DNA of 64,000 nt from Cordilura impudica. Taxonomy: Eukaryota > Arthropoda > Insecta > Diptera > Scathophagidae. The stretch covers positions 13,086,100 through 13,150,099 of the forward strand of contig OY821518.1 of the NCBI GenBank assembly GCA_963682025.1, written 5' to 3'. The notes beneath the pieces were generated by a model, which made no database searches, was not told the DNA's origin, and worked only from the letters and a program-made list of their open reading frames with translations. Shown in pieces: positions 12,401 through 23,792 of the stretch (the first letter of the stretch is position 1; the number at the start of each line of letters is the position of its first letter). The position numbers and the translations under genes are program-made.

Positions 12401-12600
12401 CAGGAAGTTTATTAAATTTGCTTAAAAGCAATTTAAATTTATTAAATTTGTTCAATGACGAAACACTTCTTACATTTACAGAAATTGTGTTAAAAAAATT
12501 TATATTTATTGTTGAAACAGAATCATTATATGATTTCAAATTTAAAAAATATTTTGAGTTATTCATAAAAGATTTAAAAATGGATACTTAAAAGCATAAT
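9417..12600 (-). mobile_element. Non-LTR retrotransposon, nearly complete ORF2
   Basis: The element lies on the minus strand, with its poly(A) tail seen as the T run at 9417-9437, a 3' untranslated region at about 9440-9660, and a long endonuclease-reverse transcriptase frame up to 12566. ORF1 is missing, so it is 5'-truncated or its upstream part was lost beside the mariner at 12676. AGATGTT occurs just outside both ends (about 9406 and 12642) and is a possible but imperfect target-site duplication. Clade within the Jockey/CR1 group is not settled. Confidence 0.85.
9663..12566 (-). pseudogene. LINE endonuclease-reverse transcriptase, one stop codon
   Basis: One frame runs from ATG at 12566 to 9663 (about 967 codons) with a single in-frame TAA at 10611-10613. 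Endonuclease: NVRSVSSLNKFNK, AVQETWFDG, VVAGDFNVDLLS, SSIDCVF and TFTDHNILSC near residues 30-230. RT: NKSSGYDRITPKML, IPKGVGSNNINMFRPVSVLS, RQFGFCKGSG, GVFFDLSKAFDLVNHDIL with the first catalytic Asp. The stop follows GEAKSSL. After it, CGVPQGSVLGPLLF, the catalytic box FADDICLLY, then ADKTKFIRF, IRYLGMLFCNNLQWDNHI and a basic C-terminus. Only the nonsense codon breaks it, so the copy is young or under weak decay. A short DNA-polymerase-independent host role is not suggested. Confidence 0.9.
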
Positions 12601-12675
12601 TAAATACAAAATATATACTTAATTAGGTGACATTTTAAAAAGATGTTCCCAAAATACATGATATGATTTTATATA

Positions 12676-13850
12676 AAGGGTCCGCCAAATCATTTTTTTT
12701 TTTTTTTTTTTAAATGTTATAAAAAAAAACTACTGAATATTATCTCAAATTACTTTTTTTTATTTGAAAGTACAATCCTTCCGGTTAATAATGGAAAATA
12801 ATTTCATTCAAATGGCTGCCTCGGCTGGCCATGCAGTAGCCTACACGATCGGTCCAATTTTTAAGCACATTATCGATTGTGTGCAGCTGTATTTCACCAA
12901 TGGCTTCACGAATATTGTCCTTAAAAGCGTCAATTGTCTCTGGCTTGTTGGCGTAACACTTATCTTTGAGGGCACCCCACAAATAATAGTCCAACGGTGT
13001 CAATTCGCAGCTCCGAGGTGGCCAAACGACATCAGCTCTGCGGCTGATAATGCGATCTTCAAAAACAGGGCGCAAAACATTGAGTGTAGCTTCGGCTGTG
13101 TGGCACGTAGCGCCGTCCTGTTGAAACCAAATGTTGCCAATATCCTCCTCTTCAATTTTTGTGAAAAAAAATTCGTTCAACATGGCCCGATAACGATCGC
13201 CATTGACTGTAACGGCCACTCCTTGCTCATTATGCCCAATTATGCCTCTGGACCAAAATCCGCACCAAACAGTGACTCGTTTTGGGTGTATCGGCTTTTC
13301 AATGTATGCGTGCGGGTTTTCTGTGCCCCAAATGCGACAATTTTGCTTGTTTACGTACCCGCCAAGATCAAAATGAGCTTCATCTGAAAAGATGATTTTT
13401 TTGGCAAATTCGGCATCTTCTGTAAGTCGATCGCAGGCCCACTTAGCGAAGCGAAAACGCATTGGATGGTCAGTTAGCTTCTACTCTTGAACCAATTGGT
13501 ATGCCTCCGAAATGTTCAATTCTTGAGAACGACGGTGAATTGATGTTGATGGCGCTTCACGCACATTTTCTGCCACAGCAGCAATATTCTCGGGTGTACG
13601 CACTGTTTTTGGCTTTTCATGCTTTGCTTTATCGATGAGGATGCCAGTTTCTTTCATTTTTTTCACAAGATAACGAACATACGGAGCTGACGGTGCTTCT
13701 CTTCTTCCAAAATCCGTACGCAATTTTCGCACACATTCTACAACATTACCATGATTTTCAAAGTAATGTCGCAATATTTCCCAGCGATGTTCAAGCGTAT
13801 ACACAACTATATTCGTTCAGCGGAAGGATAAAACTAATTATCTGACACAG
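12676..13850 (-). mobile_element. DD41D mariner, family A, damaged copy
   Basis: The left end after a TA at 12674-12675 is AAGGGTCCGCCAAATC, related to the reverse complement of the intact copy's end at 26080-26106 (AAGGGGCCGCCATCTAACG). The other end is lost near 13850, where similarity to the copy at 24803-26106 stops. The transposase inside is broken. Confidence 0.85.
12785..13804 (-). pseudogene. DD41D mariner transposase, deletion and stop
   Basis: Two pieces (13804-13481 and 13462-12785) are almost identical to the intact transposase at 24909-25994. A deletion removes about 18 residues of the second helix-turn-helix (the RRILHKDLGMTPYKVK part), and a TAG follows LVQE. Another gap removes the PFFFE segment after SRGIIG. 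The catalytic residues remain: SDEAHFD, FQQDGATCHTAE and LTPLDYYLWG, with 41 residues between the second and third Asp. It is a dead sister copy. The large frame on the opposite strand at 12764-13387 is its antisense shadow. Confidence 0.9.
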
Positions 13851-14144
13851 ATAAGACATCAATCATTGAAATTTACTCAACTCCACCTTACTCAAGTTAT
13901 ACTCAAACGCGATTCCTCCCTGTACATTTCTTATGGGACACATTCACTCAAGCAATACGAATTCTCATGGCTCCTCTTCTAATGAATGGATCCTGATCGT
14001 TTCACTCTCAGAACACTCAGTGGATCAAGCTCTTTCTTTTGAGCTATTAACTGTTTAAAATTCGTTGATAATTTATTAAATTAAAAAAATAATTTGCACT
14101 CGAATTTCGAGGGCTGGGATCTTCTAGTATCTGGGTAAACATAT
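13851..14144. other. Spacer with Helitron 3' terminal fragment
   Basis: Mostly unassigned. At 14094-14136 the last 43 bases of the Helitron family are present (GCACTCGAATTTCGAGGGCT then CTTCTAG), including the terminal hairpin but none of the element body. Confidence 0.5.
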
Positions 14145-14216
14145 TTAGATTAGATTAGATAGAAAAGGCTCTACGCACTGCGAACAGTTTGATCTTTTGT
14201 GCAGCCCACGGTTGTC

Positions 14217-15215
14217 CTAAAGATTAAGGTTCCTTATAAAGCCAATTACCCAATTTGGCTTTAGATTCCATATGTCCCGGGGGGATACAGTGTATCCTCC
14301 GAGTGCAAGGATTCTCTTACCACTTAGTCTTGGACATTCACAGAGAATGTGTTCTGCTGTTTGCACCTCCTGCTCGCAAAACCTACATGTGTCTATAGCA
14401 GATTGTCCTTTCTTTCGTAGATGCTTTCTAAGAATGCAGTGTCCTGTAAATAATCCCGTCAAGGTCCTTAAGTCCCTTTTATTAAGGGTAAGTAGTCTTT
14501 CCGATAGAACACTGGATGGAGTTATGAATTTCTTGGCCTGCCGTTGACCTGGACTTTTGTCCCTGTGTTCGACAATTTGCGATTTTCTCCACGCCCTTAT
14601 TTTTTCTCTTCTATGTCCCACCGGAACATCACAGAAAGGTTCCGGACCGATGAAAGGACAACGAGCCCCTCGATTGGCTAAACAATCGACCCTTTCGTTT
14701 CCTACATGTCCTTTATGCCCCGGAATCCAACAAAGAGTGAATTTGTTGCATCTACCTAATTCGTTTAGCCCTTCGATGCACTCCCACACTAGTTTGGACG
14801 TCACTTTGTAGGCCATTATTGCCTTTAGTGCAGCCTGACTGTCGGATAGTATATAAATGAGTGCCATTTTTGTCTTTCTTCTGAGACATTCAGTCACGCA
14901 TGTAAAAATAGCGAAGACCTCCGCTTGGAAAATGGATGGGTATTTACCCATGGGTAAGGCACGTTTAAAATTAGGACCATATATGCCCGCGCCCGTGTCC
15001 CCATTTGTTTGTTTTGAGCCATCTGTGAACCACACATGAGAACCTTGCTCCGGTTCCCAGGTCCCACTGGTCCATGCGCTCCGTTCCAATATCATGGTTT
15101 CAAATTCCCTGATGAATATATTTTTTGGTAACATTCTCCCCGTGACTCTCGCCACCGGGTCGTGAATGAAGAGCCTGGCGACTCTCATGTGACCCTTTAG
15201 GTCACCGCCCTTCAT
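14217..15215 (-). pseudogene. LINE RNase H and zinc-knuckle C-terminus
   Basis: This 332-codon frame has the RNase H motifs in order: FTDGSKQ (near residue 63), AEVFAI, LSDSQAAL and IPGHKGHVGNERVDCLA, giving the D-E-D-D set. The C-terminus carries a Cys-His knuckle, CRFCEQEVQTAEHILCECP. The frame is open, but it is only the 3' part of ORF2: the upstream RT lies in another frame and its palm is absent. Four of the antisense frames here are shadows. Confidence 0.9.
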
Positions 15216-15370
15216 GCTACCACAATCCGGAAGTCATACGGCACTCATGCACGCATCTTCAATGATCGAAATATGCAATGGTGTAATGTTAAGCATGATG
15301 CCGATAGCATCGGTTGGACACGTTCTGTTCGCCCCTGTGATACCAATACAGGCAATGCGGTACACCTTGT

Positions 15371-15763
15371 TCAGTTTTGCGTAGGATTCGCTTGCCCAAC
15401 CTTTGGCCACCATGCAAGAGCAGAGTAGGTAAACATTGGTTTCACAATAGTTTCAAACGACCAGTAGATCATGTGGAGCTTTAAACCCCATGTTCTACCA
15501 AAGGCCCTGGTGGCCTTTTTGGTAATTTGATCTAAGTGGCTGTTGCATGTGAGGGATTTATCCAGGGTGACCCCAAAATACTTGACCTCGTCCGAGAACC
15601 TTATTGTCGAGCCGTTCACACTTGGTTCCATAAGGTTGAGTCTCCTTCGTTTAGTGAAAGGTATCAGTATGGTTTTTGATGGGTTCATAACCCTTTTCTC
15701 TGACACCAATTGAGGGTATAACTCAGAGCCTGTTGCATACGCTCCGAAAACATATTTAAACAT
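15371..15763 (-). pseudogene. LINE reverse transcriptase, end of palm and thumb
   Basis: NPSKTILIPFTKRRRLNLMEP, then IRFSDEVKYFGVTLDKSLTCNSHLDQI and ARAFGRTWGLK-like residues, then MFTYSALAWWPK, is the region after the catalytic box in I/LOA-type ORF2. The catalytic box itself is missing. Continues after a frame break into the RNase H frame. Confidence 0.85.
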
Positions 15764-16440
15764 TTTTAGTTCTATTCTATCAAAATAGAAAAAACTACCA
15801 AAATTTAGTATATTTGAAAAACTGAGACTGTAGAGAAAAAGTAACGACCAAATAACATTTTTATTTTGTTTAATAGAAACTAAAAAGCCCTTTCAAACGA
15901 CACCATAAGCATTATAATCGGTTCACTAGTTTGCCTACAATCTGATTTGAAAGAGGATATTTTTCAAAAAATTTTGCGCCTTTTTCTAAAAGCTAAAAAA
16001 AATCCAACTTTGCGGGACTCTATCATCCATAATTTTTATCCGATTTTAAAACCGTTTATTAATTCTTAATCTGTGAGAAATCCTCTATGCTATACATTCA
16101 TTGATTTTACTGAATGCTTCTATCAAATTTTGGATTTTTGCCACGCTATTTGGGGAAAGGCGCCACTGTGCGTCGGTACAGCACTACTCGACTGATATTA
16201 TCCACTTTCTATACAAATGTGTGAAAATATACTCTTATTTGAAGTTTGATTGATATTTTCCAGAAAATTTTCCACAATGACGTAACAAAAAATTATATTC
16301 ATTAGAGCTGTGTATATAAAGAGAACACATCCTTCAAATTTCAAAGCATTCCGCCAAAAATTCAAGCTTGGAGGAACTACGACGACCAAATCTTTACTTT
16401 AGTTTTTAAAATTCAAAAAATAAACATTAGCATTTGAAAC
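15764..16440. other. Unassigned; possible Transib-type terminus at 16164-16170
   Basis: No coding signal. GGCGCCACTGTG followed by CGTCG (16159-16175) is the reverse complement counterpart of CACAGTGGCGCC at 28569-28580, preceded there by CGCCG. Both look like ends of RSS-like Transib elements with CGNCG-type target sites. The segment 16182-16248 is shared with 9345-9416. Confidence 0.4.
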
Positions 16441-16806
16441 AGGTAAGTGCTTAAATTCGGCTATGCCGAATCTTTGAATCCCCCACCTGGATTTTGTGTC
16501 ATTTTTTAGAGATGTTTACATACTTTATCTTGGCACAATGATGCGCGATTTATCTCATTTTAAATACCGACATGCTCGAAATAATGCCAAAGATTACTAT
16601 TCTAAGTTCACCCAGGTAAATGGTTTATTTTGTGAATTAGCGTGATTTTAATAGACAGAAGGACGGACATCGTTGCATCGACTCGTGTTGTTATCAAGGA
16701 TTAAAAATATATAAACTTTGTGGGGTCGCATATGCATTTTTTGATGCGTTACAAACGGAATGACAAACTGATATACCCTCTGCATAATGGTGTGGAGGGT
16801 ATACAA
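16441..16806 (+). repeat. GTCY repeat type 2
   Basis: Shares CACCTGG, TTTTAAATACC, a GCTCGAAATAATG core, ATTATTCTAAGTT-type residues, an AGACAGANGGACGGACAT run, ATATATAAACTT and GTGTGGAGGGTATA with 58780-59158. It differs from type 1 in body and in its final GGAGGGTATA end. Confidence 0.7.
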
Positions 16807-17861
16807 ATAACATTCGTAACAATAATTATATCAACTGTATCTATATAACAATAAAGTGAAATGAACACTGAAATATTTTAGATGAGGTGAATCGTGTTTT
16901 AAAGGAAGTTGATTGCATTATAAAAATACAAAAAAAAAAAAACACATTCGTTTTACATTTTAGCACGAGTTTTTCATTAAAATGCATGCGTTAGAATGAC
17001 TACTTACTCTGAGTGACCACAAAGTGTAACATGTATACACGTTCGGATGGTTTACTGTGTATATACCTTCTCTTACTCGTGTACATGTTTTCATATTTTA
17101 TTTATACACATATTTTTGTTTTCATGATTTCTACTCATAAATAAGAAGACAGAAAAATATTTCTTATAAACCAAACTGAGATAATGTAATCTAAGCAAAC
17201 ACTTGAGGTTTTTAAAGAAAGAAATAAGAAAAAAGAAAAACAGAGTAGAATTCTTCCATCTACTATGGTTGGCTGAATGTCATGGATCAGTTGGAGTAGA
17301 CAATCTGGTGGGGATATACATATATATATTTCCATTTTTTTTTTTTTTTTTTCATAAATATATGCGAGTATTTATGTACGATCAGCATAATGATGATGAG
17401 ACAGAAGTATGGCCGGTATGACATGCAGAACTATTGATAAATGCGTGCGTGTGGAAAACATATGCTCAAGTTACAGTTTAAGCTTACAAATATCGAAGAT
17501 TATCTATAACAAACTAAAAAGAATCTAAACTAAAAAGTTTGGAAACTACTGGTTCTAGGGAGATAGCAATTTAAATAGAAAATTTAAAATTGATTATCTA
17601 AGATCCAGATACTAAAATTGCTTATATAGATTGAATTTTGTTTATCAAATTAGACAGTAGGACAATTTATATATATTAACATATTTATTACTTAAATTAA
17701 GTCATTAACAAAATCCTAACTTCATAGTTAACAAAAAACAAAACAAAAACGAAATTCTTTTAGAAATTATATAATAAATAAATAAAAAAAAAAACTAATG
17801 TTATTTTGTTACAAATATAGATCAACAAATTAGTTATTTGAGATAAAAAATTATTCCATAA
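16807..17861. other. AT-rich spacer, no gene seen
   Basis: Contains a T run at 17336-17352 and short TATA-type simple repeats. Reading frames at 17135-17421 on both strands overlap each other, are lysine- or phenylalanine-rich and lack any recognisable domain, so I do not call them. Confidence 0.5.
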
Positions 17862-18216
17862 TCTATAATATTAATAGGCTAGGTGATTTTTTGTTACAGA
17901 TGTTTTGTTCTACCGTTTTGTCCCGATTTTGACCAAACGTATATTATTTGAAAGGTTTTTCTTTTTAGCTGTTCACCTGATTTACAAATTTTTAAATTTT
18001 GAGTAAATTGCGTTTAAAGTTGCTACCAACACATACACAAAATTATACAATGCTATGTGTGTGTTTATTAAATTTGTTAATGTGTTTGTTAACGAGTTTG
18101 TTTTCTTCACTCACAATAATAATAAACCAATAAAGCGTTGGTTTGTGAATTGGCTAAGTTGAAAAATAAAGTGGTCTAGAAATTGCACTCGAATTTCGAG
18201 CGCTGGAATCTGCTAG
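17862..18216 (+). mobile_element. Helitron-like non-autonomous element, complete
   Basis: Starts TCTATAATATTAATAGGCTA and ends in CTAG. Seventeen bases before the end a hairpin CTCGAATTTCGAG is present. The flanking bases are A on the left and T on the right, the A|T insertion preference of Helitrons, with no target duplication. It has no coding capacity (355 bases). It is one of at least five near-complete copies in this window; the internal CCAAACGTATATTATTTGAA block is shared by all. Confidence 0.85.
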
Positions 18217-18298
18217 TATTAAAACATCTATTCTTCTATTTTATTTGCCTATTCGATTTTCGAATGTTAGTGACCAATACAATTACATTTCAATAAAT

Positions 18299-18490
18299 TC
18301 ATAAGGTTTTTAAAATTTCAGAATAACCGTCTCTATTTCTCGCCTCGCTTAAAAGATATCCTACATCTCGGATACCAGTCCACGCCTGAATATTTTGAAG
18401 CCATGTTGTTTCCTTTCTGCCTCTAGTGGGTATTCCTTCAATATTTGCTCTCGTAATAACTTGTAGCATCTTATATTGAGGGTTTCTCAT
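18299..18490 (-). pseudogene. RTE ORF C-terminus
   Basis: RGRKETTWLQNIQAWTGI near the end matches the conserved GRR-WL-N-W C-terminal signature of RTE-type proteins. It is frame-shifted relative to the RT body. The second copy has the equivalent CTRGRREFSWLKYTQDWTG around 47260. Confidence 0.8.
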
Positions 18491-20110
18491 AATATGGCCT
18501 AAATATGCTGTCTTTCGTCTCTTTATAGTGGGGACAAGTTCTCTCGCGGTGAACTTTTCTTAAAATGGGTCCATGGTATTTTGAGTATCCTTCGATAAAT
18601 CCACATTTCGAAGACCTCGAGTCTATATCCACTGCTTTAATGGTCCATGCCTCCATCGCATATAGCAGGACTGACCATACATATGACTTGATAAATCTTA
18701 ACTTCGTTTCAAGATTAATGTCATGGCTGGTGAAAACTTTTTTATATTTAAAAAATGCGTCTCTTGCCATTTCGATACGGTATCTTATTTCATTTGAACC
18801 ATCCCATTTGTCATTCAGCGTAACGCCGAGATATTTAAAACTATGTACTCTGTCGGCGTAGGAGTCTTGTATTTTTAAGCTGGTTATGTTGTGGTTATTT
18901 TTTCTGCTAATGATCATGTATTTTGTTTTTCGTATATTAATCTTCAGACCGTATGCTTCACTGTATGTTGTCAGTTTGTCCACTAGATCTTGAAGCCCCG
19001 ACATACTATCAGCTAGTAAGGTAGTGTCATCAGCATATCTAATGTTGTTAAGAAATGTTCCGTTTATATATATGCCCTTTCGAACGTTGCTGATGGATTC
19101 ATGAAAAATTTTTTCGGAGTAGATAATGAATAATAATGGAGACAATATACAGCCTTGTCTGACTCCTCTGGAAATTATTATATCTTCCGTTAGCACACCG
19201 TTGATATCTACTTGCGCTGTTTGATGTCAATACAGGCTCCTAGTGCATCTAATTTCCTTGTCGTCTATACCTATGAACATAAGAATTTCCATCATTTTAT
19301 CATGTCGCACTGTGTCAAAAGCTTTTTCGTAATCAATAAAGCACAAGAAAACATCCTTCTGTACATTTCTGTATTTCTGAACCAATATCTGTATAGAAAA
19401 TAGTGCTTCGCGGTTGCCCATTCCTTCTTTAAAGCCAAACTGAGATCCGCCCATTGCCTTCTCGCATTTTTCATAAATTCTGGAGTGAATTATTCTGAGG
19501 AATATTTTTAGGGCATGGCTCATTAGGGGTTATAAGCCTATAATCATTACAATATTTTTGTGTTTTTTCTTAGGAATGGTTATAAATGTTGATCTAAGCC
19601 AGTCTTGTGGGTATTGACCCGTATCATAGATGTAGTTAAACAAATCTATTAATAGTTGGATATTGTCGTCGTCTATCAACTTCAGTATTTCAGAAGGAAT
19701 TTCATCAGGACCACAGGCTTTTTTGTCTCTTATAGACCTTACTGCAGATTCCACCTCTGTTTTAGTTAATGGTTGTTGTATTTGCGCTTCATAATTTGAT
19801 CGGGTTCTATCAGTAAACATTTGTCTAATATATTCAGTCCATATAGTCTTCTTTTCTGTAATATCGAAAACAGCTTCGTTGTTGTTGTTGTATAGTACAA
19901 CTGTGGTTGATTTGCGGTATATCCCTGCGGCTTCTTTAAGTTTTTTGTGGAGATTAAAGTCGTCATGCAAGTATTGTAATCTTTCGATCTCCTGGCATTG
20001 TCTATTCGTATTGCCGTTTGAATCTCCCTATTTAATTCATAATATAGCTCATAATTTGAGTTTTTGTATTTGCTACGTTCTTTCATTAGTTCTAATATTT
20101 CCATTGTCAT
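18471..20110 (-). pseudogene. RTE linker and reverse transcriptase, four frames
   Basis: Pieces at 20110-19766, 19970-19530, 19523-19227 and 19196-18471 join as one RT. Visible blocks: DDFNLHKKLKEAAGIY, RDKKACGPDEIPSEILK, STFITIPKKK, SQFGFKEGMGNREALF, VFLCFIDYEKAFDTVRHDKM, VRQGCILSPLLFIIYS, and the catalytic IRYADDTTLLADS. Then NIRKTKYMII, SFKYLGVTLNDKWDGSNEI and VLLYAMEAWTI. Domains are well preserved but at least three frame changes make it non-functional. Confidence 0.88.
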
Positions 20111-21188
20111 CCATTCTTTTCTTTGAGCTCTTTCGCTGTTTCCCAGTGTATTGCCTGCTATTGATTAATGTGTTTTTAACAGAACTCCATACATTTTCAT
20201 CCTCTTCTCTACTAACCTTATTTAATTCTCGATTCATACGCTCCTTTACATTTGTTCGAATAGCGGGTACTTCGAGTTTTCCCATATCTAGTTTCCTGCG
20301 AACTTTTCTCCTTTTGGTTAAGGAGAGTTTTAGGTACAAGTTTGCCATTAGGAGATTGTGGTCCGATGGTATGTCCGCCCCTGGGTACGTTAAAGTTTTT
20401 GCTATAGTTGAGCAATAGCGTTTATTTATAAGTATGTAATCAATTTGATTCCTCACAATGTTACCTCTTCTATCCTGTGGGGATTTCCAGGTATAGAGTC
20501 GTCTTGGCGGAAGGCAGAACAGTGTGTTAGTTATTGTCATTTTGTATTCCTGACAGAATTGGATTAGTCTGTCGCCTCTTTCATTTCTTTCTCCTAATCC
20601 GTAATTTCCTGTTGTACCAGGTACTTTATCTTCTCTTACTTTTGCGTTGAAATCTCCTTGAATGATGGTTATCCCGTGAGGTTTCGTCATTTTCATAACA
20701 TCTTTAATTTCATCATAAAAAACTTCAATTTCTTCGTCACTTTTATCAGCAGTGGGTGCATATATTTGAATAATATTTATATTTATTGGTCTGGCGTCTA
20801 GCTTTATAAGCATGACTCTGTCTGATTTTGGGATAAATCCGGATACGCATTTCGCTATGTTATTTTTTACGATAATTCCCACGCCATTTCTGTGGTTATT
20901 GTTAAAGTTGCCTGAATAGTACATTTTCGTATTTTGGGAAGCAAATTCTCCACTATCTGGCCACCACGTTTCACTTACACCGAGTATGTCAATTTTGAGC
21001 CTGTTCATTTCGGCTATGGTATTAGCTAGTTTTCCAGCTTCATAAAGACTTCGTACATTCCATGTACCGATGTTGAGTTTTTGTTTTGTTTTACCTCCGG
21101 GGATTCTTAGCACCCTCGTGTTTCCGGAGATTGAGGGCCGTACGTTATTGCTATTGTTAATTATATGGTTTTCTATTAGGCAGAGCAA
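20073..21188 (-). pseudogene. RTE endonuclease domain
   Basis: The frame has KLNIGTWNVRSLYEAGKL, DILGVSETWWPD, IIQIYAPTADKSDEEIE, TIIQGDFNAKV, YTWKSPQDRRGN..IDYI and ADIPSDHNLL: all apurinic-type endonuclease motifs with the catalytic Asn, Glu, Asp-Asn and Asp-His residues in place. The domain looks intact over about 270 residues; it then runs out of frame with the RT part (overlapping frame at 19766-20110). Confidence 0.9.
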
Positions 21189-21334
21189 TTTTCACTGTTA
21201 GAATAGCACCAATTAAAACAGTCATGCATGTTTTGGTAATCCAGAGATGATTAGTTAGTAACAGTTTTTACTATTTGTAACAGTTTTTACTATTAAATAA
21301 AACTTAAAAAATCTGGAAATTGATAAAAAAAAAA

Positions 21335-22073
21335 ACAAGTAAGAAAATTATAGTCATGCATTTAGAGACCCTATCTCTCAGGCCCAACTAACTGGATATA
21401 GAAAATAAGCATAAACCAAATTTGAGTGGGATGTTTATTAATTTTTTCGGCTGCAGATATGAAAAAGTTCATATCGGATGCTATATCTATATGGGGACTA
21501 GGCCCGAAAATGGACCGATCCTGACCATGTTTGACATGACAAACAAAATTTGAGAAGAATCAGTGCATTATTTTTGTTTTTTGATAGATTTAAGTGAAGA
21601 TCGGGAAGCAGCTCTATATGGGGCCTATGACTAAGAGTTGTCCAATAGGGATCATTTTTGGACTACTGATTAATGGATGTAATAAACGCATACAAACCCA
21701 ATTTGACTAAGATTTGTACGATAATTTGGATCTTATGGCAATATATGTTGTTTTCATAGGGGTCATTTGTATGGGGGCTAGGTCTGAACATGGACCGATT
21801 CTCACCAATTTAAATAGCGTTCATCCCATGGCCGATAAAAGATCAAATACCAAATTTCGTCAAAATATATGCATATTTGCGACCTGCAGTTTGATTACAA
21901 GCTTTACATGGACACACAGACGGAAGGACGGACGGACATCCTTAAATAGAATCAGATAGTGATTCTGAATCGATCGGTATAATTAAAGATGGGTGTAGGT
22001 CAAATATTTTTGGTTGTTACATACACCAGCACAAAGTCATTATACCCAAACCACATAATGGTATAGGGTATAA
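21335..22073 (+). repeat. GTCY repeat type 1, full-length copy
   Basis: Runs from CAAGTAAGAAAATTATAGTC to ACCACATAATGGTATAGGGT. Contains GAACATGGACCGATTCTCAC, a GGACGGACGGACATC run and GATCGGTATAATTAAAGATG. The (GTCY)n core is like that of 'mini-me' repeats of flies, but the family assignment is inference. The frame at 21714-21959 lies inside the repeat and is spurious. Confidence 0.82.
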
Positions 22074-22261
22074 ATAGGATTCCCAAAAAAAGGTACCAAA
22101 TGTAGAAAAAAAAATCATGTGAGTCCGATCACAGGGTAGATGTGTAAACACCTAGTAATTAAAGATGCTTTTGTGGCACTTTTTTAAAATAAAACAGAAA
22201 GCGTCATCTATGTATCAGCTTCAGGGGCTCTGCTAATATAAAAATATTTATTATTATTTCA

Positions 22262-22635
22262 ACTCGTTAATTTTTAATTTTTTATTTTTCGTTTTTCATT
22301 TTTAATTTTTTATTTTCCATTTTTTATTTTTAATTTTTTATTTTTAATTTTTTTATTTTTCATTTTCATTCTTCATTTTTCATTTTTTATTTTTCATTTT
22401 TTATTTTTCATTTTTTATTTTTCATTTCTTATTTTTCATTTTATATTTTTCATTTTTTATTTTTCATTTTCTATTTTTCATTTTTTATTTTTCAATTTTC
22501 ATTTTAATTTCTCATTTTCATTTTTTATTTTTCATTTCCCGTTTTACATTTTTCATTTTTGATTTTTGATTTTTTATTTTTCATTCCTCGTTTTTAATTT
22601 TTTATTTCTCATTTTCCATTTTTCATTTTTCAAAA
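22262..22635. repeat. Low-complexity (ATTTTTTATTTTTC)n array
   Basis: Nearly all A and T, built from alternating ATTTTTTATTTTT and CATTTTT blocks of about 13-14 bases over 370 bases. A microsatellite-like array with almost no G. Confidence 0.85.
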
Positions 22636-23439
22636 CGTTTTTATAACACTATTCGCTCACTCATTTTATCTCCAAACACTTCCTAATGAAATCGTCTCTT
22701 CATTTTTTCTCCAAACACTTTCCAATGAATTGTCCCTCCATTTTATCTCCACACACTTCCTTTTTACTGTAATTCGTCTATTTTTTATTTTTATTTATTT
22801 TTTATTTATGTTTGATTAGCATTAATATTAAATGCAGTGATAATTGTGTTATTTATATGGAATAAATTAAAACGTTAAGCCTTCTTCTAAATGATTGAGG
22901 AAATTAATTATAAATGTTTATAAAAAGTGAAGAAATATACTGCAGAAAACAGAGACAAAAAGTTATTACATGTCATAATATTTTCACCAATGCAATCTTA
23001 AGTCACACCGATATAGTCTTACGTCTTACATCTTACATCTTACGCTGTTTTTGTGATTGTATTGTGAAATAGATTTTTACCCCCCGCGCATATATGTAGA
23101 TGTTTACATATCAAAAAGTTCACATCGCCATATTGGCAAAAACATAACCAATTTTGGTAAAAAATATCGCTGATTCCCATTGAAACATCCTAAGGAGTGG
23201 GAACAAAAAAATCTAAACACATGTTTTCCGCTTAATTTATTTAACGTCTGTTATTTTTTAACGTCTGTTATTAGCTTAATGACAACCATATTGATTTATT
23301 TTTAGTTTGATTAAAACGAGTGACGAAATAATAGTACGAGCTAAAACAATGAAATATTTTCAACAAAATCTAACTTGACCCTAAAAAAAGTTGGGCAAAG
23401 AATCAACGATATTAATAACTACCAGATGAATTTGACCAA
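22636..23439. other. Unassigned AT-rich spacer
   Basis: Begins with two short repeats (CACTTCCTAATGAAATCGTC, CACTTTCCAATGAATTGTCC) around 22676-22735. Nothing else recognisable. Confidence 0.45.
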
Positions 23440-23755
23440 TGACATGAAAGAAAGGTCCACAGTATGTTTTCTTTAAGGTCATGCTAATTGAAAAGAGCTC
23501 TGAAGACAGACGGTAGAAAAGCAGATCGGCCAGCTCAGCTCGGACTATTTGGTGCAAAAAGTTAAAGCCACTGCAGATTTGAAAACATACAAAGTCGGAA
23601 AAGTTACAAACAGGAACGCTGCAGAAAATTAAGAGGCCAAAAACAGCGCACGGAAATTTAAATCATGCTTCATAAAAAATTGTATATTTCTAATTTGTAT
23701 ATTGCTAATGCTCGAGGAAAGGTCGAAGTTGAGGACACAAAAGCAGACGAAATTT

Positions 23756-23792
<37 letters not shown>

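Larger units (their letters stand above)
14145..15763 (-). mobile_element. RNase H-bearing LINE (I/LOA group), 5'-truncated
   Basis: On the minus strand: reverse transcriptase thumb (15371-15763), a short damaged stretch, then an RNase H domain and a terminal zinc knuckle (14217-15215), then a 3' end with a short tandem repeat (GATTA repeated at 14150-14160). Non-LTR elements with RNase H after RT and a simple-repeat tail fit the I/LOA group, but the clade is inferred. Confidence 0.82.
18222..21200 (-). mobile_element. RTE-type LINE, near full-length but frameshifted
   Basis: On the minus strand an endonuclease (20073-21188), a linker and reverse transcriptase (18471-20110) and a short C-terminus (18299-18490) follow in order. 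The 3' end (reverse complement of 18222-18300) contains CATTCGAA and AGAAGAAT motifs also found at the 3' end of the second copy near 47450-47490. No poly(A) tail, as expected for RTE elements. It directly follows the Helitron end. Confidence 0.87.

Noticed and set aside
12764..13387. 207-codon plus-strand frame
   Set aside because: Exactly antisense to the damaged mariner transposase; the same shadow appears at 24867-25523 opposite the intact copy.
21714..21959. Short frame ending FTWTHRRKDG, also at 48091-48321
   Set aside because: Same part of GTCY repeat type 1 in two copies; not conserved as protein elsewhere in the repeat.
23759..23786. Poly(A) tail of a processed retrogene or SINE
   Set aside because: Transposase-like codons continue on both sides in the expected order, so it is more likely an expanded lysine run.
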